A stretch of DNA of 64,000 nucleotides, taken from NCBI RefSeq assembly GCF_019345465.1, contig NZ_JAHKRC010000014.1:62001-126000 (forward strand), in the 5' to 3' direction. A model generated the notes under the pieces. It searched no databases and was not told the origin of the DNA. It was given only the letters and a program-made list of their open reading frames with translations. Positions 34,875 through 43,228 of the stretch are shown one piece after another (the stretch's first letter is position 1; the number at the start of each line of letters is the position of its first letter). This DNA is from Pseudomonas sp. NKUCC02_KPG. Lineage in GTDB: Bacteria; Pseudomonadota; Gammaproteobacteria; Pseudomonadales; Pseudomonadaceae. Both the position numbers and the translations under genes were made by a program.

Positions 34875-36191
34875 TCAATAGGCGTAGCGCAGCAGCTCTT
34901 TGGACAGGTGGGCCAGCATGAAAAAGCCGTAGAGCGCAGTCACCGATGGCAAGATCAGCCACCAGATTTTCTGAGGCACGGGCTCAAGCGGCATGAATCG
35001 CTGACTCAACGCCAGGGCAAGTGCGTTGACGGTGATGGCGAGCAGGGCGCCTGCGGTGATATCGGTTGGCCAGTGAGCCCCCAGGTACACCCGCGACATC
35101 GCCACGGTAATTGCCAGCAAACACCCCAGTAGTACCCAGGTGACGCGCATGCGCTGGGGCTGATTGCGTCCGGCCAGAATCGCCAGGGCTACAAAAAACG
35201 CAAATGCCCCCGAACTGTGGCCGCTGGGCATGCTGTAGCTGGTCAACGGGTCGACCAGTACTTCGGGGCGCACTCGGGCGAAAAAGTGTTTGGTCGCCGT
35301 ATTGGCCAAGGCCGTAAACAGCGTGACCCCGCCAAAGAACCACATCGCCCGCCATTGCCTTGCAAACAGCAGAATGACGCACACCAGCGCCGCCGCTAAA
35401 AACTGCGTGCGGAAGTTGCCGATTTGCGTCACCAGTACCGCCGCGGTGTCCATGGCGCTGCTGCGGTGCTCTTGTACCAGCGCAGTGATGCCTTGGTCGA
35501 AAGCGGTCATGTGCGGGTAGCCAATGAAAACGGCCAGCAGCAGGGTCAGGCTTAACGCACCGATCAGGAGTGTGGCTCTGGGTTGGCGGCGGATGCTGGC
35601 ATTGATGCTCAGACCCAGCAGGGCAACCAGCCCCACGGCAACGATGGCTGCCTGAGGCCAAAAGCCCTCGGGCAGCGGCAGGCGAATGGCTGCGCCGGTT
35701 GCCCAGCCTGGCAGCAGATACGCAACCGCCCAGCCTGCACCCGCCAGCAGGCTGACGCCGATGAATCGAGGCAGCGGCATGTCGCACATCCCGGCCACCA
35801 TCGGCAACATGGGGCGCAATGGGCCGATAAAACGACCAATCAACAGACTGACAATGCCATAGCGATGGAAATAGCTCTCGGCACCGTTCATCCACTCAGG
35901 GTGGGTGCGCAAGAGTGGCAAGCGTCGAATGTTCTGGTGGAAGCGTCTGCCCAAGGCGTAAGACACCGCGTCACCCAGTAGCCCGCCGATAAATCCCAAC
36001 AGCAACGTTTGGCCCAGTGACAGGGCGCCGCTGCCAGCCATCACGGCAATGGCGAACAACAGCACGGTGCCGGGAACGATGATCCCGGCAATCGCCAGGC
36101 ACTCCACGCACGCCACAATAAACACCGCAAGGCCCAGCCACTGCGGGTTGGCTGTCAGCCAGCCGGTTACGCTATCGAGCCACGGGCCCAT
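34875..36191 (-). CDS. DedA-PAP2 fusion (membrane-associated phosphatase with VTT domain)
   Basis: This 438-residue polytopic protein has an N-terminal DedA/VTT domain (about 1-200; CLAIAGIIVPGTVLLF, RFIGPLRPMLPMVAGMCDMP) and a C-terminal PAP2 phosphatase domain (about 220-430) with the three-part signature KHFFARVRP, YSMPSGHSS and SRVYLGAHWPTD. PAP2 enzymes dephosphorylate lipid pyrophosphates such as undecaprenyl diphosphate, and DedA proteins are linked to lipid-phosphate movement, so one protein may join hydrolysis to flipping (inference). Confidence 0.9.
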   Translation of the reverse strand: MGPWLDSVTGWLTANPQWLGLAVFIVACVECLAIAGIIVPGTVLLFAIAVMAGSGALSLGQTLLLGFIGGLLGDAVSYALGRRFHQNIRRLPLLRTHPEWMNGAESYFHRYGIVSLLIGRFIGPLRPMLPMVAGMCDMPLPRFIGVSLLAGAGWAVAYLLPGWATGAAIRLPLPEGFWPQAAIVAVGLVALLGLSINASIRRQPRATLLIGALSLTLLLAVFIGYPHMTAFDQGITALVQEHRSSAMDTAAVLVTQIGNFRTQFLAAALVCVILLFARQWRAMWFFGGVTLFTALANTATKHFFARVRPEVLVDPLTSYSMPSGHSSGAFAFFVALAILAGRNQPQRMRVTWVLLGCLLAITVAMSRVYLGAHWPTDITAGALLAITVNALALALSQRFMPLEPVPQKIWWLILPSVTALYGFFMLAHLSKELLRYAY

Positions 36192-36223
36192 GTTTCAATT
36201 TCCTTATTCGCTTTCAGGTTTCT

Positions 36224-36310
36224 TGTGGGAGCAGCAGTCTTGAAGCGGGCTCGGGTCAATGTGTGAGCCAGTGTAGAGCCCGTGGGAGCCGGGCTTGCCC
36301 GCTCCCGCAA
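36224..36310. repeat. REP elements, class B, copy 2 (degenerate)
   Basis: A TTGTGGGAGC start near 36223, an interrupted middle, then GTGGGAGCCGGGCTTGCCCG with a complementary GCTCCCGCAA at 36301-36310 forms a class-B REP with a compact right-hand hairpin. It lies between the DedA-PAP2 and 3-methyladenine glycosylase genes. Confidence 0.7.
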
Positions 36311-36316
36311 CAGGGG

Positions 36317-36985
36317 TTACGGGTTTTGCACAATCACATAATCCTGTCCTTCGACCTGACCGCGGCGCAGGGGGTTTCGGGTGCAATGCCCGGCGTAGTC
36401 AGCGTCAACAAAGCGGTACATCAAATGCTCGTCCCGTCCGTGGGGTATGCCCAGGCGAGTGGTCTGGATGATCCGCGAAGGTTTTTCTCTGACGTCATCG
36501 ACCCATAAACGTTCGGGGTCGAAACATTTTGCATCCCATACGGGGACTTTGAGGCCCAGTGCTTTGCACAGCAGGGTTTGCCCGGCGCAGAGTTTCTGCT
36601 CGGGGCGCGGGTTGCCTTGGGCATCGGGGTTGTTGAGTTGCATCTGCGCCAGGCTGTCCGGGCCCGACAGTTCATCCAGCCACGGGAAAGCCGATTTGAT
36701 CAGTACCGCGTTGCCGGGGCCGTGGGCGCTAAAGTTCAGAGAATCGCCGCCACGGGCGTAATACATATAGATGTGCCCGCCATCCAGAAACAGCGCCTTG
36801 CGTTTTTCGGTGTACCCCAGCGAAGCGTGGCTGCCCTTGTCGGCCATGTAATAGGCTTCGGTTTCGATAATCCGTGCACTGAGCCACAGGCCGTTGACCC
36901 GATGGCGGATGACTTTGCCCAGCAGTTCACGAGCCAGAAGCTGGGCGTCGCGGTCGAAAAAGGCATCAGGCAGCATCATGGGCAT
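36317..36985 (-). CDS. mpg: 3-methyladenine DNA glycosylase (Mpg/AAG fold)
   Basis: This 222-residue protein of the AAG/MPG family removes alkylated purines from DNA. Visible segments are RDAQLLARELLGKVI, ARIIETEAYYMADKGSHASLGYTEKRKALFLDGGHIYMYYARG (the catalytic ETEAY) and GPGNAVLIKSAFP. The reading frame remains open far upstream to 37396, but homology begins at MPMMLPDAFFDRD, so ATG 36985 is used; no strong ribosome-binding site precedes it. ATG 37036 is an alternative. Confidence 0.88.
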   Translation of the reverse strand: MPMMLPDAFFDRDAQLLARELLGKVIRHRVNGLWLSARIIETEAYYMADKGSHASLGYTEKRKALFLDGGHIYMYYARGGDSLNFSAHGPGNAVLIKSAFPWLDELSGPDSLAQMQLNNPDAQGNPRPEQKLCAGQTLLCKALGLKVPVWDAKCFDPERLWVDDVREKPSRIIQTTRLGIPHGRDEHLMYRFVDADYAGHCTRNPLRRGQVEGQDYVIVQNP

Positions 36986-37120
36986 TTTCAGGGCGGTCAG
37001 TGGATAGCTGAAAAGGGGCAGATAATAGCAAGTCATGCTTAATCGGGGCTGAACGCCGTGTATTTGTAGTCCATTTCGACCATCCGCCTGCCACCGCTGT
37101 GCGTAAGGCGGTTGGACCGC

Positions 37121-37126
37121 TATAAT
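37121..37126 (+). promoter_or_regulatory. Candidate -10 element (TATAAT) of proA
   Basis: TATAAT lies 35 bases before the proA ATG. The -35 region at the expected distance is weak (near TGTGCG). Confidence 0.45.
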
Positions 37127-37161
37127 CGGCCGCTTTCCTCCCTGCCAAGACCCTTGAGACC

Positions 37162-38433
37162 ATGACTGAGTCCGTTCTTGACTACATGACCCGCCTGGGT
37201 CGCGCTGCTCGCGAAGCTTCCCGCGTGATTGGCCGTGCCAGCACTGCGCAGAAAAACCGTGCCTTGCACGGCGCTGCCGCTGCACTGGATGCCGCTCGCC
37301 TGGAACTTGTTGCCGCCAACGAACTGGACCTGGCCGCTGGCCGGGCCAACGGCCTTGAGCCGGCCATGCTGGAGCGCCTGGCGCTGACCCCTGCACGCAT
37401 CGACAGCATGATTGTCGGCTTGCGTCAGGTGGCCAGCCTGCCAGACCCCATTGGCGCGATCCGCGACATGAGCTACCGCCCCTCGGGTATTCAGGTAGGC
37501 AAGATGCGCGTGCCGCTGGGTGTAGTCGGAATCATCTATGAGTCGCGTCCGAACGTGACCATTGATGCCGCCAGTCTGTGCCTGAAGTCAGGCAATGCGA
37601 CGATCTTGCGCGGTGGTTCCGAAGCCATTCACTCCAACCGTGCCATTGCGGTCTGTATTCAGCGAGGGCTGGCCGAGGCCGGTCTGCCGCCAGCCGTGGT
37701 GCAAGTGGTTGAAGTGACCGACCGCGCCGCAGTGGGCGCATTGATCACCATGCCCGAGTACGTTGACGTGATCGTGCCACGGGGTGGCAAAGGCCTGATC
37801 GAGCGTGTCAGCCGTGACGCCAGGGTGCCGGTGATCAAGCATCTGGACGGGATTTGCCATGTGTACGTCAGTGCCCATGCTGATCTGGAGAAGGCCCGAC
37901 GCATTGCGTTCAACGCCAAAACCTACCGTTATGGCATTTGCGGGGCGATGGAAACCCTGCTGGTGGATCAGGCGGTGGCTGCTGAGTTTCTGCCGGCAAT
38001 GGCTGAACAATTTCGCGCCAAGGGCGTCGAACTGCGCGGTTGCGAACGCACCCAGGCGCTGATCGACGTGGTGGCGGCGACTGAAGATGACTGGAACACC
38101 GAGTACCTGGACGCGATTTTGTCGATTCGTGTTGTCGACGGGCTTGATCAGGCGATTGAACACATCAATCACTACGGCTCCCACCACACCGACTCGATCG
38201 TGACCGAACATCAGGGCGAAGCCCGGCGTTTTATGGCCGAAGTGGACTCCAGTTCCGTGATGCTCAACACACCAACCTGCTTTGCCGATGGATTTGAATA
38301 CGGATTGGGTGCGGAGATTGGCATTTCTACTGATAAGCTGCACGCCCGCGGACCGGTCGGTCTCGAAGGTCTGACCTGCGAGAAGTACATTGTGGTCGGT
38401 GATGGCCAGTTGCGCGGTCAGGAGCCGGTCTGA
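37162..38433 (+). CDS. proA: Gamma-glutamyl phosphate reductase
   Basis: This 423-residue aldehyde-dehydrogenase relative reduces gamma-glutamyl phosphate to glutamate semialdehyde, the second step of proline synthesis. It shows GVVGIIYESRPNVTIDAASLCLKSGNATILRGGSEAIHSN, IVPRGGKGLI and VDSSSVMLNTPTCFADGFEYGLGAEIGISTDKLHARGPVGLEGLT. Length matches the family. It leads the proA-nadD-rsfS-rlmH row. Confidence 0.97.
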   Translation: MTESVLDYMTRLGRAAREASRVIGRASTAQKNRALHGAAAALDAARLELVAANELDLAAGRANGLEPAMLERLALTPARIDSMIVGLRQVASLPDPIGAIRDMSYRPSGIQVGKMRVPLGVVGIIYESRPNVTIDAASLCLKSGNATILRGGSEAIHSNRAIAVCIQRGLAEAGLPPAVVQVVEVTDRAAVGALITMPEYVDVIVPRGGKGLIERVSRDARVPVIKHLDGICHVYVSAHADLEKARRIAFNAKTYRYGICGAMETLLVDQAVAAEFLPAMAEQFRAKGVELRGCERTQALIDVVAATEDDWNTEYLDAILSIRVVDGLDQAIEHINHYGSHHTDSIVTEHQGEARRFMAEVDSSSVMLNTPTCFADGFEYGLGAEIGISTDKLHARGPVGLEGLTCEKYIVVGDGQLRGQEPV

Positions 38434-38434
38434 C

Positions 38435-39124
38435 TTGGTCGCTCTTAAAGCGTCAGGGCCGGCACCGAAAATCGAAGCGTTACCCCTGCGCATAGGCGTG
38501 CTGGGTGGAACCTTCGATCCGGTGCATATCGGGCATTTGCGTGGCGGACTTGAAGTGGCTGAAATGATGGAGCTCGACGAGCTTCGTCTGACACCCAATG
38601 CCAGGCCTCCCCATCGCGATACGCCCCAGGTGTCGGCTCATGACCGTTTGGCGATGGTCGAGTGTGCTGTCGCAGGAGTGGCTACGCTGGTAGTGGACGC
38701 CCGGGAGCTGCAGCGGGACAAACCGTCCTACACGATCGATACGCTGGAACTGATGCGGGCCGAGTTGGCCGCGCACGACCAGTTGTTTTTACTGTTGGGT
38801 TGGGACGCTTTTTGCGGCCTGCCCACGTGGCATCGCTGGGAAGAGTTGCTCCAGCATTGCCATATCCTGGTGCTACAGCGCCCGGATGCCGACAGCGAAC
38901 CGCCGGATGCCTTGCGCAACCTGCTGGCAGCGCGCTCGGTAAGCGACCCGCTGGCCCTGAAGGGGGCAAGCGGACAGATTGCATTCGTTTGGCAGACGCC
39001 GCTCGCGGTATCCGCCACCCAGATCCGTCAACTGCTGGCCAGCGGTAAGTCGGTACGTTACCTGGTGCCCGACGCGGTCCTGGCCTACATCGATGCGCAC
39101 GGGCTTTACCGTGCGTCGAACTAA
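38435..39124 (+). CDS. nadD: Nicotinate-nucleotide adenylyltransferase
   Basis: This nucleotidyltransferase makes deamido-NAD from nicotinate mononucleotide and ATP. The signature RIGVLGGTFDPVHIGHLR and VSATQIRQLLASGKSVRYLVPD are clear. The start is uncertain: no ATG exists between the proA stop (38433) and the HxGH region, so TTG 38435, with AGGAG 10 bases upstream, is taken (229 residues). ATG 38390 or 38402 inside proA would lengthen it and overlap proA by 30-44 bp. Confidence 0.92.
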   Translation: MVALKASGPAPKIEALPLRIGVLGGTFDPVHIGHLRGGLEVAEMMELDELRLTPNARPPHRDTPQVSAHDRLAMVECAVAGVATLVVDARELQRDKPSYTIDTLELMRAELAAHDQLFLLLGWDAFCGLPTWHRWEELLQHCHILVLQRPDADSEPPDALRNLLAARSVSDPLALKGASGQIAFVWQTPLAVSATQIRQLLASGKSVRYLVPDAVLAYIDAHGLYRASN

Positions 39125-39131
39125 AAAGGGC

Positions 39132-39167
39132 GTGTTTCAAGGCGCGAATTGACGTGTATTGAAACAC
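39132..39167. other. Hairpin with perfect 9-bp arms between nadD and rsfS
   Basis: GTGTTTCAA (39132-39140) and TTGAAACAC (39159-39167) are perfect complements around an 18-base loop, 28 bases before the rsfS ATG. There is no T-run directly after, so a leader structure affecting rsfS translation or mRNA processing is more likely than a terminator. Confidence 0.45.
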
Positions 39168-39195
39168 CCGAACATACGAGCAAAACGAGTTTTAT

Positions 39196-39690
39196 ATGAC
39201 TGACAAAGATGTAAGCAAAGTAAAGCGCAAAGGCACGTTCAAAAGCGCCCCTCTGCCAGAAAAAACCTTCACCAACGAGCCGCTCAAGGGCGAAGAGCTG
39301 GTCAAGGTAGCGGTTAGCGCTCTGGAAGACGTCAAGGCCCAGGACATTCAGGTCATCGACGTTCGTGACAAGCACAGCATCACTGACTTCATGATCATCG
39401 CTACCGGTACTTCGAACCGTCAGATCGGCGCGATGCTCGACAAGATTCGTGAAGCGGTCAAGGCTCTGGGCGTCAAGCCTTTGGGCGAAGAAGGCAAGGG
39501 CGACAGCGACTGGGTTCTGCTGGACATGGACGACGTGATCGTTCACATGATGACCGCCAGTGCCCGTCAGTTCTACGACCTGGAGCGTCTGTGGGCCGGT
39601 GCTGAACAAAGCCGTGCTGGCAGTGCTGCTCACCACAGCCCGGAAAACACCCATGAGCACTTCCTGAAGCTCAACAAAGACCAAGAGTAA
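39196..39690 (+). CDS. rsfS: Ribosomal silencing factor RsfS
   Basis: This 164-residue protein contains the RsfS/Iojap core (LVKVAVSALEDVKAQDIQVIDVRDKHSITDFMIIATGTSNRQIGAML ... WVLLDMDDVIVHMMTASARQFYDLERLW), which binds ribosomal protein L14 and blocks subunit joining in stationary phase. About 35 Lys-rich residues precede the core (MTDKDVSKVKRKGTFKSAP) and a 25-residue tail follows. The start at 39196 gives a form longer than E. coli RsfS. Confidence 0.93.
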   Translation: MTDKDVSKVKRKGTFKSAPLPEKTFTNEPLKGEELVKVAVSALEDVKAQDIQVIDVRDKHSITDFMIIATGTSNRQIGAMLDKIREAVKALGVKPLGEEGKGDSDWVLLDMDDVIVHMMTASARQFYDLERLWAGAEQSRAGSAAHHSPENTHEHFLKLNKDQE

Positions 39691-39699
39691 GGGTTCGCT

Positions 39700-40167
39700 G
39701 TGCGCCTGCGTTTGATCGCTGTCGGTTCACGTATGCCTAAATGGGTGGAAGAAGGCTGGCATGAATATGCCAAGCGTCTGCCATCCGAGCTGGCCCTTGA
39801 ACTGGTGGAAATACCGCTCAATACCCGTGGCAAGAATGCCGACGTGGCTCGATTCATCCGTCAGGAAGGCGAGGCCATGCTGGCCAAAGTCGGCCCCGGT
39901 GAGCGGATCGTAACCCTGGAAGTGCACGGCAAACCGTGGAGTACCGAGCAGCTGGCGGTTGAACTCGACCGCTGGCGCCTGGATTCGCGCACGGTGAACT
40001 TTATGGTCGGTGGCCCGGAAGGGCTGGCGCCGGAAGTCTGCGCCCGCGCTGACCAGCGCTGGTCGCTGTCGCCATTGACGTTGCCGCACCCGTTGGTAAG
40101 GATTCTGATCGGTGAGCAGTTGTATCGCGCCTGGACAGTGTTGTCCGGGCACCCGTATCACAAATAG
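39700..40167 (+). CDS. rlmH: 23S rRNA pseudouridine-1915 N3-methyltransferase
   Basis: This 155-residue SPOUT methyltransferase acts on 70S ribosomes. It begins with a GTG preceded by AAGGG and reads RLRLIAVGSRMPKWVEEGWHEYAKRLP; the AdoMet knot is VNFMVGGPEGLAPEVCARADQRWSLSPLTLPHPLVRILIGEQLYRAW. It follows rsfS by 9 bp, so two late-ribosome genes are joined. Confidence 0.96.
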   Translation: MRLRLIAVGSRMPKWVEEGWHEYAKRLPSELALELVEIPLNTRGKNADVARFIRQEGEAMLAKVGPGERIVTLEVHGKPWSTEQLAVELDRWRLDSRTVNFMVGGPEGLAPEVCARADQRWSLSPLTLPHPLVRILIGEQLYRAWTVLSGHPYHK

Positions 40168-40180
40168 CTCAGCGCCCTGA

Positions 40181-42076
40181 ATGTCTCAGCCGATTCGCCT
40201 TAAAGACCACGAGAAAGACTCACGCCTTGTGCGCGGACGCGTCGTGGTCGGCGCATTTGTCGTGGTGGGATTGATCTGCGTATTGCTCGCGCGACTTTAT
40301 TATCTGCAGGTGGTGCAGTACGAGTACCACTCCACCTTGTCAGAAAACAACCGGGTGCATGTGCAGCCGATCCCGCCTACACGGGGTTTGATCTTTGACC
40401 GTAATGGCGTGGTTATTGCGGACAACCGTCCCAGCTTCAGCCTGAGCATGACCCGCGAGCGCTCCGGCGACTGGCAGCAAGTGCTCGACGTCATTGTTGA
40501 AGTGCTGCAGCTTGCGCCTGAAGATCGCGCCCTGTTTGAAAAGCGCATGAAGCAGGGGCGGCGGCCATTTGAGCCGGTGCCCATTCTGTTTGAGCTTAAC
40601 GAAGAGCAGATCGCCCGGATTGCTGTAAACCAGTTCCGCCTGCCCGGGGTGGAGGTGGTTGCGCAGTTGGTGCGCCATTACCCGCAAGGCGCGCACTTTG
40701 CGCACTCGGTGGGTTACATGGGGCGGATCAACGAGAAAGAGCTTAAAACCCTCGATCCGGTCAACTACAGCGGCACGCACCATATCGGCAAAACCGGCAT
40801 CGAGCGTTTCTACGAAGCCGAGCTGCACGGCCAGGTGGGTTACGAAGAAGTCGAAACCAATGCCCGGGGCCGGGTATTGCGGGTGCTTAAGCGTACCGAC
40901 CCGATCCCCGGCAAAGACATCGTGCTCAGCCTCGATATCAAGCTGCAAGAGGCGGCCGAAGAGGCCCTGGCAGGGCGTCGTGGCGCGGTGGTTGCACTTA
41001 ACCCGATGACGGGGGAAGTGCTGGCCATGGTCAGCCAGCCGAGTTTCGACCCCAACCTGTTCGTGACCGGCATCAGCTTCAAGGCTTATGCCGAGCTGCG
41101 CGATTCGATTGATCGCCCATTGTTCAACCGCATCCTGCGCGGCCTGTATCCACCTGGTTCGACCATCAAGCCCGCCGTCGCAATTGCGGGGCTGGACAGT
41201 GGCGTGATCAGTGGTACTTCACGCGTGTATGACCCCGGCTATTACCAGTTGCCCAATTACGATCACAAATATCGTAACTGGAACCGCACCGGTGACGGCT
41301 ACGTCGATCTGGACACCGCGATCATGCGCTCCAACGACACCTATTTTTATGATCTGGCCCACAAGCTGGGGATTGATCGTCTGTCGACCTACATGAATCA
41401 GTTCGGTATCGGGCGAAAGGTCTCCCTGGACATGTTCGAGGAATCCGCCGGGCTGATGCCGTCCCGCGAGTGGAAACGGGCCACCCGGCGTCAGGCCTGG
41501 TTCCCCGGCGAGACGTTGATTCTGGGGATCGGTCAGGGCTACATGCAGTCCACGCCCCTGCAGCTGGCCCAGGCCACGGCGCTGATTGCCAGTAAAGGCA
41601 AGTGGATTCGTCCGCACCTGGCCAAGACCATCGAAGGCGTGCCGCCGGTGGATCCGGATCCGGTACCGGACATCGTCCTGCGTGACCCGTCCAACTGGGC
41701 CAAGGTCAACCACGGCATGCAGCAAGTGGTGCATGGCGCACGTGGCACGGCGCGGGTTGCGGGTGTTGGCGCGCAATACCTGATTGCCGGCAAAAGCGGT
41801 ACGGCACAGGTGGTGGCGATCAAGCAGGGCGAAAAATACGACCGCTCCAAGGTTCAGGAGCGTCACCGTGACCACGCCTTGTTCGTCGGCTTTGCCCCGG
41901 CCAACAACCCGCAGATCACGGTCTCGGTCATGATTGAAAACGGCGAAGCCGGCAGCCGCGTAGCCTCGCCTGTGGTGCGCAAGGTCATGGACGCCTGGTT
42001 GCTGGGTGAAGACGGCAAACTCAAACCCGAGTACGGCGGTCCCGTAAAGGCAGAGGTTACGGCCAATGATCAGTAA
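40181..42076 (+). CDS. mrdA: Penicillin-binding protein 2 (elongasome transpeptidase)
   Basis: This 631-residue inner-membrane protein has one N-terminal membrane segment (VVVGAFVVVGLICVLLARLYYLQV), a dimerisation domain and a transpeptidase domain. The active sites are STIK (GLYPPGSTIKPAVAIAG), SND (IMRSNDTYF) and KSGTAQ (LIAGKSGTAQVV). It cross-links peptidoglycan during side-wall growth together with RodA, whose start overlaps its end by 11 bp. Confidence 0.97.
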   Translation: MSQPIRLKDHEKDSRLVRGRVVVGAFVVVGLICVLLARLYYLQVVQYEYHSTLSENNRVHVQPIPPTRGLIFDRNGVVIADNRPSFSLSMTRERSGDWQQVLDVIVEVLQLAPEDRALFEKRMKQGRRPFEPVPILFELNEEQIARIAVNQFRLPGVEVVAQLVRHYPQGAHFAHSVGYMGRINEKELKTLDPVNYSGTHHIGKTGIERFYEAELHGQVGYEEVETNARGRVLRVLKRTDPIPGKDIVLSLDIKLQEAAEEALAGRRGAVVALNPMTGEVLAMVSQPSFDPNLFVTGISFKAYAELRDSIDRPLFNRILRGLYPPGSTIKPAVAIAGLDSGVISGTSRVYDPGYYQLPNYDHKYRNWNRTGDGYVDLDTAIMRSNDTYFYDLAHKLGIDRLSTYMNQFGIGRKVSLDMFEESAGLMPSREWKRATRRQAWFPGETLILGIGQGYMQSTPLQLAQATALIASKGKWIRPHLAKTIEGVPPVDPDPVPDIVLRDPSNWAKVNHGMQQVVHGARGTARVAGVGAQYLIAGKSGTAQVVAIKQGEKYDRSKVQERHRDHALFVGFAPANNPQITVSVMIENGEAGSRVASPVVRKVMDAWLLGEDGKLKPEYGGPVKAEVTANDQ

Positions 42077-43211
42077 TTTTGACCGCATCCTCTCCAGCGA
42101 GGATGTGATGCGTCGGCGTGCCACGCTGCTTCAGCGTCTGCACCTGGATGGCCCGCTGCTGATTTTGCTGCTGACCCTGGCGGCCGGCAGCCTGTTTGTC
42201 CTGTATTCGGCCAGTGGCAAGAACTGGGACTTGCTCAGCAAGCAGGCGACTTCATTCGGGATCGGGCTGGTGTCGATGTTCATCATCGCTCAGCTTGAAC
42301 CGCGTTTTATGGCCCGCTGGGTACCGATCGGTTATCTGGCTGGCGTGTTGCTTCTGGTGGTGGTGGACGTCATGGGCCACAACGCCATGGGCGCCACACG
42401 CTGGATCAATATTCCGGGTGTGATTCGCTTCCAGCCCTCGGAGTTCCTGAAAATCCTCATGCCGGCGACCATCGCCTGGTATCTGTCCAAGCGGACCTTG
42501 CCACCGCAACTCAAGCATGTGGCGGTCAGCCTGATGCTGATCGGGGTGCCTTTTGCCCTGATTGTGCGCCAGCCCGACCTGGGTACGGCCTTGCTGGTAC
42601 TGGCGGGCGGTGCGTTCGTGCTGTTTATGGGCGGGCTGCGCTGGCGCTGGATCCTCAGCGTGCTGGCAGCGACGGTGCCCGTGGCGATTGCCATGTGGAT
42701 GTTCGTGATGCACGACTATCAGAAACAGCGGGTTCTGACCTTCCTCGATCCTGAGAGCGATCCGCTGGGCACCGGATGGAACATTATCCAGTCCAAGGCC
42801 GCCATCGGCTCGGGCGGGGTGTTCGGCAAGGGCTGGCTGCTGGGCACCCAGTCGCACCTGGACTTTCTTCCCGAAAGCCACACCGACTTCATTATTGCGG
42901 TGATGGGCGAAGAGTTCGGCCTGGTCGGCATCTGCGCGTTACTGCTGATTTACTTGCTGTTGATTGGTCGCGGCCTGGTGATCACGGCCCAGGCGCAGAC
43001 CCTGTTCGGCAAATTGCTGGCGGGCAGCCTGACCATGACGTTTTTTGTTTATGTTTTCGTCAACATCGGTATGGTCAGTGGCTTGCTACCGGTGGTGGGC
43101 GTGCCATTGCCATTTATCAGTTACGGCGGCACTTCGCTCGTGACGCTGTTGTCAGCGTTTGGGGTTTTGATGTCGATTCACACACATCGCAAGTGGATCG
43201 CACAAGTTTGA
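42066..43211 (+). CDS. rodA: Peptidoglycan glycosyltransferase RodA
   Basis: This 381-residue SEDS polymerase with ten membrane helices works with PBP2. GNTRW-type loop NAMGATRWINIPGVIRFQPSEFLKILMPATIAWYL, DLGTALLVLAGG, QSKAAIGSGGVFGKGWLLGTQSHLDFLPESHTDFIIAVMGEEFG and PLPFISYGGTSLVTLL are diagnostic. The ATG at 42066 is supported by AGAGG; a start at the Met 14 residues later is possible. Confidence 0.97.
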   Translation: MISNFDRILSSEDVMRRRATLLQRLHLDGPLLILLLTLAAGSLFVLYSASGKNWDLLSKQATSFGIGLVSMFIIAQLEPRFMARWVPIGYLAGVLLLVVVDVMGHNAMGATRWINIPGVIRFQPSEFLKILMPATIAWYLSKRTLPPQLKHVAVSLMLIGVPFALIVRQPDLGTALLVLAGGAFVLFMGGLRWRWILSVLAATVPVAIAMWMFVMHDYQKQRVLTFLDPESDPLGTGWNIIQSKAAIGSGGVFGKGWLLGTQSHLDFLPESHTDFIIAVMGEEFGLVGICALLLIYLLLIGRGLVITAQAQTLFGKLLAGSLTMTFFVYVFVNIGMVSGLLPVVGVPLPFISYGGTSLVTLLSAFGVLMSIHTHRKWIAQV

Positions 43212-43228
43212 TTAAGGTGAATTATTCA

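Noticed and set aside
42776..43228. Upstream extension of the sltB1 frame into rodA
   Set aside because: It lies out of frame over the conserved end of rodA and precedes the signal peptide; the ATG at 43229 has a ribosome-binding site.
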